Shown in pieces: positions 1-6,235 of a stretch of DNA of 6,535 nucleotides (positions within the stretch are counted from its first letter, which is position 1; the number at the start of each line of letters is the position of its first letter). The stretch spans positions 1 to 6,535 of the forward strand of contig JAUWDP010000063.1 in NCBI GenBank assembly GCA_030608725.1. The letters are read 5' to 3'. The position numbers and the translations under genes are program-made. Source of the DNA: Candidatus Bathyarchaeota archaeon (GTDB taxonomy: Archaea; Thermoproteota; Bathyarchaeia; TCS64). Under the pieces are notes generated by a model, which worked only from the letters and a program-made list of their open reading frames with translations, was not told the DNA's origin and made no database searches.

Positions 1-537
1 GGTGAGAGGGGCTCCAGGCTGGTCGGCGGCGAAGACCAGCTCGCCGCGCGCCTCCCCGCCGACGCCGAAGACGCCGTTGACGAACGCCCCTCGGGTCTCG
101 ACCACGGCCCCCTCCCCCGGGATCACCTCCACGATCCTCCCGGGTATGTGGGCCCTCGCCTCGACGGGGATGGGGTTCCCCCGTACGATGACGCGGCCTG
201 TCTTCTTCAGCACGACCTCGATGAACCCGTCCATGGGGGACCTGCAGATCCTGGTGAACCGGCCGAAGAAGGCCCTGTAGATGGCTATCACCTCGTCCTT
301 ATTCACCGTGTCCCCCTCCTTCTTCAGCATGTATCGCTCGATCTGCTCCGGTTCGATTCCCAGCTTTGCGAAGACCCTAACTTCCTCCGCCTCGGGGTTC
401 CTGACAGTGCCGCCGGCTATGACGGTCTCGGCGTCCACAGAGTCTCCGACGTCGACGAAGACCTCCCCCGGGGCGGGTATCCTCCTGACCTTCCTGATCA
501 GCGTCTCTTCCTCGAGTCTCACTCCAAAGCGCGACAT
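1..537 (-). CDS. Barrel-sandwich (lipoyl/biotinyl-like) protein next to GlmL, 3' end missing
   Basis: The frame is open from the start to the left edge, about 179 codons with no stop, so the C-terminus lies outside the window. I numbered from the Met at 537. Three segments read like lipoyl/biotinyl-type half-barrels: GEVFVDVGDSV at 24-34, KKEGDTVNKDEVIA at 72-85 paired with SPMDGFIE at 100-107, and GRIVEVIPGEG at 133-143 followed by the Gly-rich stretch ETRGAFVNGVFGVGGEARG at 147-165. No attachment-lysine motif (MKM or DKA type) is seen, so it is probably not a biotin or lipoate carrier. The gene starts just after the GlmL-family stop, so the two are almost certainly co-transcribed. An in-frame ATG at 543 is the alternative start. 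I prefer 537 because the GGGGG run at 544-548 then sits 6 bases upstream instead of touching the start. I recall similar proteins beside GlmL-like genes in Chloroflexi, but could not check this. Biochemical function is unknown. Confidence 0.75.
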   Translation of the reverse strand, partial: MSRFGVRLEEETLIRKVRRIPAPGEVFVDVGDSVDAETVIAGGTVRNPEAEEVRVFAKLGIEPEQIERYMLKKEGDTVNKDEVIAIYRAFFGRFTRICRSPMDGFIEVVLKKTGRVIVRGNPIPVEARAHIPGRIVEVIPGEGAVVETRGAFVNGVFGVGGEARGELVFAADQPGAPLT

Positions 538-547
538 GATCATCCCC

Positions 548-2320
548 CTATGACCCTGGTGCGTGAGCCGTCACCCTCGGCTTCAGAGACTCCGCCCACG
601 CAGAGAGAACCTCCTTCTTCGGCGTCTCCATCGGCCTTCCTCGTGCGTCGATGATGACTCCGTGCTCGCCGCCTGTCACATTGGCCTCCAGCCTCCGGCC
701 TCTGCCCATGCCGACGTCGAACCTCCTGGCGGGCTTCACATCGATCTTCGCCGACTCGTCTGCGCCTAGGGGGAAGGCCTTCAACTCCCCGAAGGCTATC
801 GTTTCTTCCATGGAGACGCCTTCCGATGTGCTAATGTTCAGCGTCATCGCCTCGACCCCCTCCTCCGCCACGCCCTTGGCCGCCACGCAGGTCCCGAGCC
901 TGCGGAGGCACGTCTTCGACAGTATCTGTAGGGCCGCCTTCCTGTTTGAGTCCAGGAGCATGCCGAGGTGGGGCATTACGCTGGAGCCGTCGACAAGGAT
1001 CTCGGTGACGCCCCAGGGCTGGATGGCGTCGAGGAGCAGCAGCGCCGCAATCTTCATGTTCTCCGGGTCGTTGAATGTGCTCCCCCTGCCGATGACGACG
1101 TGGGTCTTCATGAGGTTGAGGATTGAGGGCTCCAGGGCCTGTTCGAACATCATCCCCAGATCCCGTATCAGCCGGACCCCCTTGAGCCTCGTGGCGTAGT
1201 TCCTGTGCTGCTCCAGCCCGAGCCTGATGGCCTCCCTGATGGCGGACTGCTGCACCATCCTCTCCTCGTCCGTGAGGGTCTCCGGCTGGAGGGCCATGAT
1301 GTTGCCAACGATGTTGCGGACCTTCTTCTCGCTGATGCTCTCGGGTATCCAGCGCATGATGTTACCGACCCCGGCCTCCTTCATGATGTTGCTGATCCCG
1401 TAGGTCAGCCCTATGTCGGCGTTGAGGGACCTGTTGAAGACCCCGCCGTAGACCGAGTAGACGTCTGTGGTCGCCCCTCCGACGTCAACCGCGAGCAGGT
1501 TCACCCTCCTCTCCTGGGCGTAGGCGTAGAATATCTTCCCTATCGCCGCCTGGGTGGGGATTATGTTGCCTTCCACCCACGGAACCAGCTTGTCGTAGCC
1601 GGGGGAGTGGACTATCACGTGCTCCATGTAGGAGTCGTAGATCCCCTCCCTGGCTGGGCCGAGGTTCTCTGTCTCGATGAGGGGGCGGACGTTGTCCACG
1701 GCTCTCGTGGCGTACCTGTCCTCAGGCAGTATCTTCGATACGTTCTCCCTGATGTCCACGTTCCCGGCGTAGACGACGGGCAGCTTGTAGCCCTCGCCGA
1801 ACCTCGGCTTGACGTCGGCGTACTCTATGAGGCGCGCCATCGCTAGGACCTGCTTCTCTGCACCTCCGTCCGTGCCGCCTGCGAGGAGGAATATCTCGGG
1901 TTTGAGGCGCCTCATCCTCTCGATTATCTTGAAGCGGGGCTGGCGGTCATTGTAGGAGAAGACGTCCATGAGAAGGGCTCCGGCCCCAAGGGCTGCCCTC
2001 TGGGCTGACTCTGTGGAGATGTTCCTTATGAGTCCAGCCACGTTCATGTAGATGCCGCCGCTCGTGCTGCTCGAGCAGAGGAGCCTGTGGTCGCCTGAGG
2101 GGCCTCCGCTGGTCCATAGCTCCTTTCCCAGCTTCTGGCCGAGGCCTCTGATGGCTCTCTCGACGCCGATGGTCACGTCGAGTTCGGGTGGATCCACGGT
2201 GGTGGGAGCCTCACTCGTTCCCTGGACTCTGTACCCGTCTCCTGCCCTCTCTATGAGGGCTGCTTTAGTATGGTGGCTGTCGATGTCTACAATCAGGTAG
2301 GACTCTTCCATTGAGCCCAT
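548..2320 (-). CDS. GlmL/MutL-family ASKHA ATPase (glutamate mutase accessory protein-like)
   Basis: This 590-residue protein matches the glutamate mutase MutL (GlmL) family, unrelated to mismatch-repair MutL. Family members have the actin/Hsp70-like ATPase fold and are thought to maintain or reactivate B12-dependent mutases in the cytoplasm. From the Met at 2320, motifs in order are: phosphate-1 region VDIDSHHTK at 11-19, CSSSTSGG at 82-89, AGGTDGG at 147-153, phosphate-2 AVDVGGATTD at 277-286, VIGRGSTFN at 409-417, and VDGSSVMPHLG at 443-453. A C-terminal domain (about 496-590, with IDARGRP near 557-563) extends beyond the shorter mutase-operon GlmL proteins. The usual phosphate-1 Gly is Asp14. 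The frame extends upstream to a TTG at 2362, but that lies in an AT-rich promoter-like stretch without an SD. ATG 2320 has a weak AGTGA upstream, and ATG 2311 (MEESYLIVDID) is equally possible. No mutase subunit is nearby, so the client protein is unknown. Confidence 0.88.
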   Translation of the reverse strand: MGSMEESYLIVDIDSHHTKAALIERAGDGYRVQGTSEAPTTVDPPELDVTIGVERAIRGLGQKLGKELWTSGGPSGDHRLLCSSSTSGGIYMNVAGLIRNISTESAQRAALGAGALLMDVFSYNDRQPRFKIIERMRRLKPEIFLLAGGTDGGAEKQVLAMARLIEYADVKPRFGEGYKLPVVYAGNVDIRENVSKILPEDRYATRAVDNVRPLIETENLGPAREGIYDSYMEHVIVHSPGYDKLVPWVEGNIIPTQAAIGKIFYAYAQERRVNLLAVDVGGATTDVYSVYGGVFNRSLNADIGLTYGISNIMKEAGVGNIMRWIPESISEKKVRNIVGNIMALQPETLTDEERMVQQSAIREAIRLGLEQHRNYATRLKGVRLIRDLGMMFEQALEPSILNLMKTHVVIGRGSTFNDPENMKIAALLLLDAIQPWGVTEILVDGSSVMPHLGMLLDSNRKAALQILSKTCLRRLGTCVAAKGVAEEGVEAMTLNISTSEGVSMEETIAFGELKAFPLGADESAKIDVKPARRFDVGMGRGRRLEANVTGGEHGVIIDARGRPMETPKKEVLSAWAESLKPRVTAHAPGS

Positions 2321-2366
2321 TTCGTTCACTGTCTTCTGAAGCCTCGGGCTCCTGTATAACAATTAT

Positions 2367-2376
2367 GTTTTAATAA
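2367..2376 (-). promoter_or_regulatory. Candidate archaeal TATA box for the GlmL-family gene
   Basis: Read on the minus strand this is TTATTAAAAC, in a sharply AT-rich patch just upstream of the ATPase gene. At the usual archaeal spacing of about 26 bases, transcription would start near 2346, giving a leader of about 25-35 bases to ATG 2320 or 2311. This also argues against the TTG at 2362 as the start codon. An alternative box is GTTATACAG at 2352-2360. The assignment rests on composition and spacing only. Confidence 0.3.
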
Positions 2377-2399
2377 CCAAATGACGGTTAATAGTCGAA

Positions 2400-2572
2400 C
2401 ATTCATTTTCCAGTAAATTAGTGGAAGATCTGGCGGACACACCAGATCCGGACAGAAAGCTGAGTTCGATCTCCGAATATGAGATCGATTCACCGAGCTT
2501 CCCCGAGGCCCTGAATCTAGACGTAGGGATATTAAACTCCCTAAGAGTTCCCACCAGGCTACTAGGGCTCCC
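2400..2572. other. Non-coding gap with several perfect inverted repeats
   Basis: This lies between the transporter stop and the GlmL-family promoter, and I find no convincing gene in it. It holds a 7-bp perfect inverted repeat (GATCTGG 2427-2433 with CCAGATC 2442-2448), an 8-bp one (TCGATCTC 2466-2473 with GAGATCGA 2481-2488), and two overlapping, mutually exclusive ones near the transporter end: TAGGGA 2524-2529 with TCCCTA 2538-2543, and AACTC 2535-2539 with GAGTT 2545-2549. On the minus strand the last hairpin is followed by TTTAATAT, so it could act in transporter 3'-end formation. The others could be part of a structured transcript or protein-binding sites. No C/D-box or tRNA signature was recognised. 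Confidence 0.4.
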
Positions 2573-3784
2573 TCAATCGGCTCTCTCGACTGTCTCCTCC
2601 GCCAGCAGCTGGATCGCCAACGTGGCGACCAGCAGAATGAGGGACGTCGCGTAGAAGGCGTTGGTGAGGCCCAGGTTATCCGCTATAGTTCCTAGAAGGA
2701 GGGGGCCAACGAAGTATCCGAGGTCCCTGAAGAAGCGGTAGCTCCCGATGAGGGTGCCCTCCAGCTCCGAGGGGGCGATGTCGCTGACCATGGCGACGAG
2801 GGGGGTGTAGAAGAGGGCCGCCCCGACTCCGAGGAGAAGGGAGCAGGCGACGAGGAGGGTGAAGCTGCCCGTCATGGTGAAGGTGACTACGCTGATCACC
2901 GAGCCGGCGAGGCCGACGACGATGATCTTTTTCCTGCCGATCCTGTCGGAGGTGTGGCCTGTCAGCGGTTGGAGGAGGGCCCAGGAGAAGGTGAAGGCGG
3001 ACATGACCGTGGAGACCCTCCCAATGTCCATACCAAGCCCCACAAGGTAGAGGGGGAGGAAGGAGACGACGAGGCTGTCCATGATCTTACTGCTGAAGCC
3101 GGCGAAGTACATGGGCGCCAGCTGCCTGGCGTAGGCGGTGATCTTCACCCTCTCCTTGGGTCTGGTTCTCTCCTCGTGGACGAACCCTTTGGTCTTAGGG
3201 ATGAAAAAGAAACTTGCAACGGCACCGACGGCGGAGATGGCCATGAGGACTGTGAAGGGCTGCCTGAGGCCGTAGGAGACGGCGAGGTACCCGGCGAGGG
3301 AGGTCCCCAGCGTCGAACCCCCGTAGGCGGCGAACTGGAAGAGCCCCATCGCGAGGCCGATACGGGAGGGGATCACCTCCGTCATCGCCACCATGATACC
3401 GACGAAGGTGCTGCCGCCGCCTAGGCCGATAAGGGCGGTTCCCAGGAGCATCCCCGTGAACTGGTCCGCAGAGGCGATCACCATGCCGCCGAGGGCCGAG
3501 ACGATGGCTCCGACGACGATAACGGGCTTCCTCCCAACGCGGTCCGAGAGGGCGCCCATGAAGAGGTTGGTGACGGCCTTGGTGAGGCCGAAGACAGATG
3601 TCACCATGCCGATCTGGGTGAAGGAAGCAATCATCAGGACCTCCCTCGCGAAGAGGGATGATAGCCCCCTCTGGATACCCCAGACGACGCCTGCCAGCAG
3701 CTCAACGAACAGAAGACCAGCCGCTATGAGATACACTCTGTCCTTTTCCGTGGACCGCCCCACCCCTCCGGCGAACGCTCCCAT
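2573..3784 (-). CDS. Major facilitator superfamily transporter, DHA1-like, substrate unknown
   Basis: This is a 403-residue integral membrane protein of typical MFS length, with about 12 hydrophobic segments arranged as two six-helix halves. The MFS motif A between helices 2 and 3 is clear at 77-87 (GALSDRVGRKP). Its counterpart in the second half is at 276-286 (GHTSDRIGRKK), as expected from the internal duplication. A basic, charged central loop (about 196-220) joins the halves. A Gly-rich stretch GGSTLGTSLAG at 155-165 resembles the helix-5 region of drug/proton antiporters. The layout suggests a cation-coupled transporter, perhaps an efflux pump, but nothing in the sequence shows the substrate. 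The ATG at 3784 lacks an SD, so the transcript may have a very short leader. It is divergent from nadC and transcribed in the same direction as the GlmL-family gene. A 250-base gap and a promoter-like patch separate the two, so a shared operon is unlikely. Confidence 0.88.
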   Translation of the reverse strand: MGAFAGGVGRSTEKDRVYLIAAGLLFVELLAGVVWGIQRGLSSLFAREVLMIASFTQIGMVTSVFGLTKAVTNLFMGALSDRVGRKPVIVVGAIVSALGGMVIASADQFTGMLLGTALIGLGGGSTFVGIMVAMTEVIPSRIGLAMGLFQFAAYGGSTLGTSLAGYLAVSYGLRQPFTVLMAISAVGAVASFFFIPKTKGFVHEERTRPKERVKITAYARQLAPMYFAGFSSKIMDSLVVSFLPLYLVGLGMDIGRVSTVMSAFTFSWALLQPLTGHTSDRIGRKKIIVVGLAGSVISVVTFTMTGSFTLLVACSLLLGVGAALFYTPLVAMVSDIAPSELEGTLIGSYRFFRDLGYFVGPLLLGTIADNLGLTNAFYATSLILLVATLAIQLLAEETVERAD

Positions 3785-3955
3785 GGACTTGCACGCCTAA
3801 AGTATAGGTCTTACTCTTTTTGAGAAGATGGAATCCAAACTTTTCACCGTCCGAACTAGCAGGCACGAAAAAAGCATTACCGGCCCTCTGCTCTCAGAAG
3901 AAATAAAAGCACCTATATGGTGTTGATTGTAAAACTCTTGACGGAGCGATAAGGC
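3785..3955. promoter_or_regulatory. Divergent promoter region between the MFS gene and nadC
   Basis: This 171-base AT-rich gap lies between the divergent starts of the transporter and nadC and must hold both promoters. On the nadC side a TATA-like box is clear (annotated separately). On the transporter side the minus strand has AAAAAGAGTAAG (3811-3822) and TATACTTTA (3798-3806) as weak candidates. The first would place the transcript start only a few bases before ATG 3784, which fits the missing SD. I found no strong palindrome that would mark an operator. Confidence 0.5.
3911..3920 (+). promoter_or_regulatory. Candidate TATA box of the nadC-nadA operon
   Basis: The sequence ACCTATATGG follows an A-rich stretch (3900-3909) that could serve as the TFB recognition element. 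At the usual distance of about 26 bases, transcription would start near 3941. That leaves a leader of about 15 bases carrying the SD-like GGAGCGAT (3943-3950) ahead of ATG 3956. Box, start site and SD fit together well, but the call rests on spacing alone. Confidence 0.45.
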
Positions 3956-4819
3956 ATGGGTGCAGGATTCTCGGTGGAGGAGAAGCTCAGGGAGTTCCTC
4001 AAGGACGACATAGGATGGGGGGACATCACATCAGAGGCCCTCATCGACGACGGCCAGATGGCGAAGGGCCGCCTCTACTTCAGGGAGGACGGCGTGACCG
4101 CCGGACTTGATGAGGTAGCGACCATATTCCGCATCCTGGGCTGCGAGGTCAACGCCATCATTAGGGACGGGAGCAGCGTCTCCAAGGACCAGACACTGAT
4201 GGAGATCAAGGGGCCAGCGAAGGCCCTACTCGCCGGGGAGAGGACCGCACTGAACATCCTGGGCCGGATGGCCGGGATAGCCACCACCGTCTCAAAGATC
4301 GCTGCACAGGTCTCCAAGGTGAATCCAAGCATAAAGGTCGCAGCCACGAGGAAGACGATGCCCGGTCTGGGTGAGCTAGACAAGAAGGCTGTTGCCCTGG
4401 GCGGTGGAGACACTCACAGGTTCAGGCTTGACGACTGCGTCCTGATCAAGGACAACCACCTCGCCCTGCTGCCATCGATCACGGAGGCCGTGAGAGCAGC
4501 CAGGAGCGCTGTTAGCTTCACCAAGAAGATCGAGGTCGAGATTGAGTCCCTGGAGGGGGCCGTGGAGGCGGCGGAGGCAGGGGCTGACATCGTCATGTTC
4601 GACAACATGTCCCCCGTGGAGATCGAGAGGTGCTTGGCACGCCTCTCTGAGCTGGGTCTCAGGGAGGGAAGGGTTTATGAGGCGAGTGGAGGCATCACAC
4701 CGGAGAACGTCGGGGACTACGCGGCCTCGGGTGTGGATGTCATCTCCATGGGGAGCCTCACCCACTCCGTGAGGGCCCTCGACGTCAAGCTTGAGATTGA
4801 GATGGTCAAGGAGGAATAG
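3956..4819 (+). CDS. nadC: Nicotinate-nucleotide pyrophosphorylase (carboxylating), quinolinate phosphoribosyltransferase
   Basis: NadC converts quinolinate and PRPP to nicotinate mononucleotide, CO2 and pyrophosphate, the last step specific to de novo NAD synthesis. The 287-residue length is normal for the family. Recognisable segments are DDIGWGDIT at 17-25, the PRPP/quinolinate-site stretch GERTALNILGRMAGIAT at 94-110, TRKTMPGLGELDKKAV at 131-146, GGGDTHRFRLDDCVLIKDNH at 149-168, EVEIESLE at 193-200, and MFDNMSP at 214-220. The C-terminal ASGGIT and VDVISMGSLTHS at 243-248 and 260-271 match the phosphate-binding end of the barrel. Basic residues expected in the active site (Arg132, Lys133, His154, Arg155, Lys165) are present. 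ATG 3956 is preceded by GGAGCGAT. It is the first gene of a two-gene operon with nadA, whose SD lies in its last codons. Confidence 0.96.
   Translation: MGAGFSVEEKLREFLKDDIGWGDITSEALIDDGQMAKGRLYFREDGVTAGLDEVATIFRILGCEVNAIIRDGSSVSKDQTLMEIKGPAKALLAGERTALNILGRMAGIATTVSKIAAQVSKVNPSIKVAATRKTMPGLGELDKKAVALGGGDTHRFRLDDCVLIKDNHLALLPSITEAVRAARSAVSFTKKIEVEIESLEGAVEAAEAGADIVMFDNMSPVEIERCLARLSELGLREGRVYEASGGITPENVGDYAASGVDVISMGSLTHSVRALDVKLEIEMVKEE
4808..4814 (+). promoter_or_regulatory. Strong Shine-Dalgarno of nadA inside the nadC 3' end
   Basis: AAGGAGG lies within the last codons of nadC (stop TAG 4817-4819) and 7 bases before the TTG at 4822. It fixes the TTG as the nadA start and implies that ribosomes finishing nadC re-initiate at nadA. 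Confidence 0.75.
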
Positions 4820-4821
4820 CG

Positions 4822-5745
4822 TTGGATACATCGGAACTCCAGAGAAAGATCGTGGAACTCAAGGAGGAGAAGAACGCCCTCCTCATCGTCCACAACTACC
4901 AGATCCCCGAGATACAGGAGATAGGGGACTTCATAGGGGACTCCTTGCAGCTCAGCAGGAAGGCCCAGGAGGCAGGCGACGTCGACCTCATCGTCTTCTG
5001 CGGCGTCGACTTCATGGCCGAGACCGCGTCCATCCTGAACCAGGAGAAGAAGATCATCATCCCCTCAGCGAAGGCCCAATGCCCCATGGCAGCCATGCTC
5101 CCTGTAAACGTGCTGAAGGCCGCCAAGGAGAGCCACCCGGACGCCCCGGTCGTCCTGTATGTGAACACCTACGCTGAGGCAAAGGCCTTGGCCGACGTCA
5201 CCTGCACCTCCAGCAATGCTGCGGAGATCATAGGGAAGCTTGATGCTGAAACCATCCTCTTCGGGCCGGACAAGAACCTCGTTTGGTACGCGGCCCAGAA
5301 GAACCCGGGGAAGATCCTCATCCCTGTGCCCGCTGATGGGTTCTGCTACGTCCACCGATTCTTCGGCGACGGCGCTGCCGCTATGAAGCTGAAGGAGGAG
5401 TACCCGGAGGCGGAGCTACTCGTGCACCCCGAGTGTGAGCCCGAGCTCCAGATGAGGGCCGACTACGTCCTGTCGACTGGGGGCATGTACAGGCGATGTC
5501 AGGAGTCTGATGCCAAGGTTTTCATCCTTGGGACCGAGGTGGGGCTGGTCGACCGTCTGAGGAGGGAGATCCCGGGTAAGACGTTCCTCCCCGCCTTGGA
5601 GTATAATGAGTGCTCCGCGATGAAGCAGAATACCCTTGAGAATACCTACCAGGCCTTGCTCAACGAGGAGCCTGTGGTGAAGGTGCCCCACGAGATCGCT
5701 GAGAGGGCAAGGGTTCCCATAAGGCGCATGCTCGAGATGAGCTGA
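4822..5745 (+). CDS. nadA: Quinolinate synthase A (4Fe-4S)
   Basis: NadA condenses iminoaspartate with dihydroxyacetone phosphate to form quinolinate, using an oxygen-sensitive 4Fe-4S cluster. The protein has 307 residues, typical of the compact archaeal/thermophile NadA. The three expected cluster cysteines are Cys87 (AQCPMA), Cys175 (DGFCYVHRF) and Cys264 (YNECSAMKQNTLE). Other family segments are HNYQIPEIQEIGDFIGDSLQLSR at 24-46, FCGVDFMAETA at 59-69, YVNTYAEAKALADVTCTSSNA at 113-133, HPECEPEL at 202-209 and STGGM at 218-222. The start is TTG, supported by the AAGGAGG 7 bases upstream. Only two bases separate it from the nadC stop, so the genes are coupled and act in consecutive steps. No L-aspartate oxidase or aspartate dehydrogenase gene is in the window, so the iminoaspartate source must be encoded elsewhere. 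Confidence 0.96.
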   Translation: MDTSELQRKIVELKEEKNALLIVHNYQIPEIQEIGDFIGDSLQLSRKAQEAGDVDLIVFCGVDFMAETASILNQEKKIIIPSAKAQCPMAAMLPVNVLKAAKESHPDAPVVLYVNTYAEAKALADVTCTSSNAAEIIGKLDAETILFGPDKNLVWYAAQKNPGKILIPVPADGFCYVHRFFGDGAAAMKLKEEYPEAELLVHPECEPELQMRADYVLSTGGMYRRCQESDAKVFILGTEVGLVDRLRREIPGKTFLPALEYNECSAMKQNTLENTYQALLNEEPVVKVPHEIAERARVPIRRMLEMS

Positions 5746-5751
5746 GCTTCG

Positions 5752-5764
5752 CCTTTCTATTTTA
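5752..5764 (+). terminator. T-rich candidate terminator after nadA
   Basis: The sequence CCTTTCTATTTTA begins 7 bases after the nadA stop, in the 51-base gap facing the convergent small gene. T-rich tracts without a strong hairpin are the usual archaeal intrinsic termination signal. No stable stem precedes it. Confidence 0.35.
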
Positions 5765-5796
5765 GCATGTGAACTTGGCGAGTGGAATACCTCTGC

Positions 5797-6069
5797 TCAG
5801 TTTGCCCTCAAAGGCACAGCGGATATTTCAGCCAGCATCGCCTCATCCTCGGCCACACGTATAGCCACCAGCTCCTCTCGCGAGCATAAGGGGCAGTCAA
5901 GCCTCTCGGCGTACCCGTGGGGGTAGTCCTCGACGAGGCCGTGGACGGGGCACCTGAATGCGTAGAATGGCAGGGGCTGTCTCCAGCCGTCCCTCGCCCT
6001 GTAACCCAAGAAGGCCTTCCCGAGGAGCATTATCTCTAGGCGCTGTAGGTGAGTTACGGTTACCTCCAT
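5797..6069 (-). CDS. Small zinc-ribbon-like protein of unknown function
   Basis: This 90-residue soluble protein is not one I can name. Its central part has FRCPVHG (38-44) and DCPLC (58-62), giving a Cys40-x2-His43 ... Cys59-x2-Cys62 arrangement typical of a treble or ribbon zinc site. Between them lies EDYPHGYAERL with a further His51. The flanks are a mixed N-terminal segment with Arg/aromatic character (YRARDGWRQPLPFYAF, 23-38) and a charged, probably helical tail (63-84). It has no signal peptide or membrane segment. ATG 6069 begins ATGGAGG and has no clear SD upstream. The minus-strand GTTATTAT at 6101-6108 could serve as a TATA box for a short leader. It converges on nadA and diverges from the carbonic-anhydrase-like gene. 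The spaced metal-ligand pattern and a matching promoter gap favour a real gene over a chance frame. Confidence 0.7.
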   Translation of the reverse strand: MEVTVTHLQRLEIMLLGKAFLGYRARDGWRQPLPFYAFRCPVHGLVEDYPHGYAERLDCPLCSREELVAIRVAEDEAMLAEISAVPLRAN

Positions 6070-6235
6070 TTCGAACCCCAGTCGGGTTTTCTCGGCGGGG
6101 ATAATAACCTTGTGTGTGTGGGAGTCATGACAGCCTATCTTTATAGTTAAAGTTCATTAAAACTAATCACACTGCCATAGTCCAACCATAGACTTATCCG
6201 AGAAATCCCGATACCATACGCCTTGAGGGAGTTAA
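6070..6235. promoter_or_regulatory. Divergent promoter region, zinc-ribbon gene and carbonic-anhydrase-like gene
   Basis: This 166-base gap is markedly AT-rich from about 6130 to 6200. On the plus strand TTTATAG (6140-6146) is the best TATA match, but it would give a leader of about 65 bases. CTTATCC (6193-6199) is a weaker, closer alternative. On the minus strand GTTATTAT (6101-6108) is correctly placed for a start about 10 bases before ATG 6069. The SD-like GAGGGAG (6225-6231) precedes the GTG start at 6236. A short TG run (6111-6120) is also present, and I give it no meaning. Confidence 0.4.

Noticed and set aside
148..654. Plus-strand frames opposite the barrel protein
   Set aside because: The minus-strand frame is open to the edge and carries repeated half-barrel motifs. 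The plus frames are its GC-driven shadows.
651..1846. Two long plus-strand open frames (651-1199 and 1205-1846) opposite the GlmL-family gene
   Set aside because: They lie antisense to a protein with clear family motifs throughout. Long shadow frames are expected in GC-rich DNA, and their translations show no recognisable domain.
2363..2554. Minus-strand 63-codon frame in the hairpin-rich gap
   Set aside because: It has a GTG start without an SD, a Ser/Asn-rich sequence without motifs, AT-richer codons than the neighbours, and it spans the inverted repeats and the promoter-like patch.
2421..2654. Plus-strand 77-codon frame
   Set aside because: It overlaps the 3' end of the transporter on the other strand, has no SD and no domain.
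6070..6090. T-arm-like GGGGTTCGAA on the minus strand, suggestive of a tRNA end
   Set aside because: No acceptor, D or anticodon stem could be built around it, and it abuts the small zinc-ribbon gene start.
6111..6120. Short TG dinucleotide run
   Set aside because: Five units only. No sign of a functional or phase-variable repeat.
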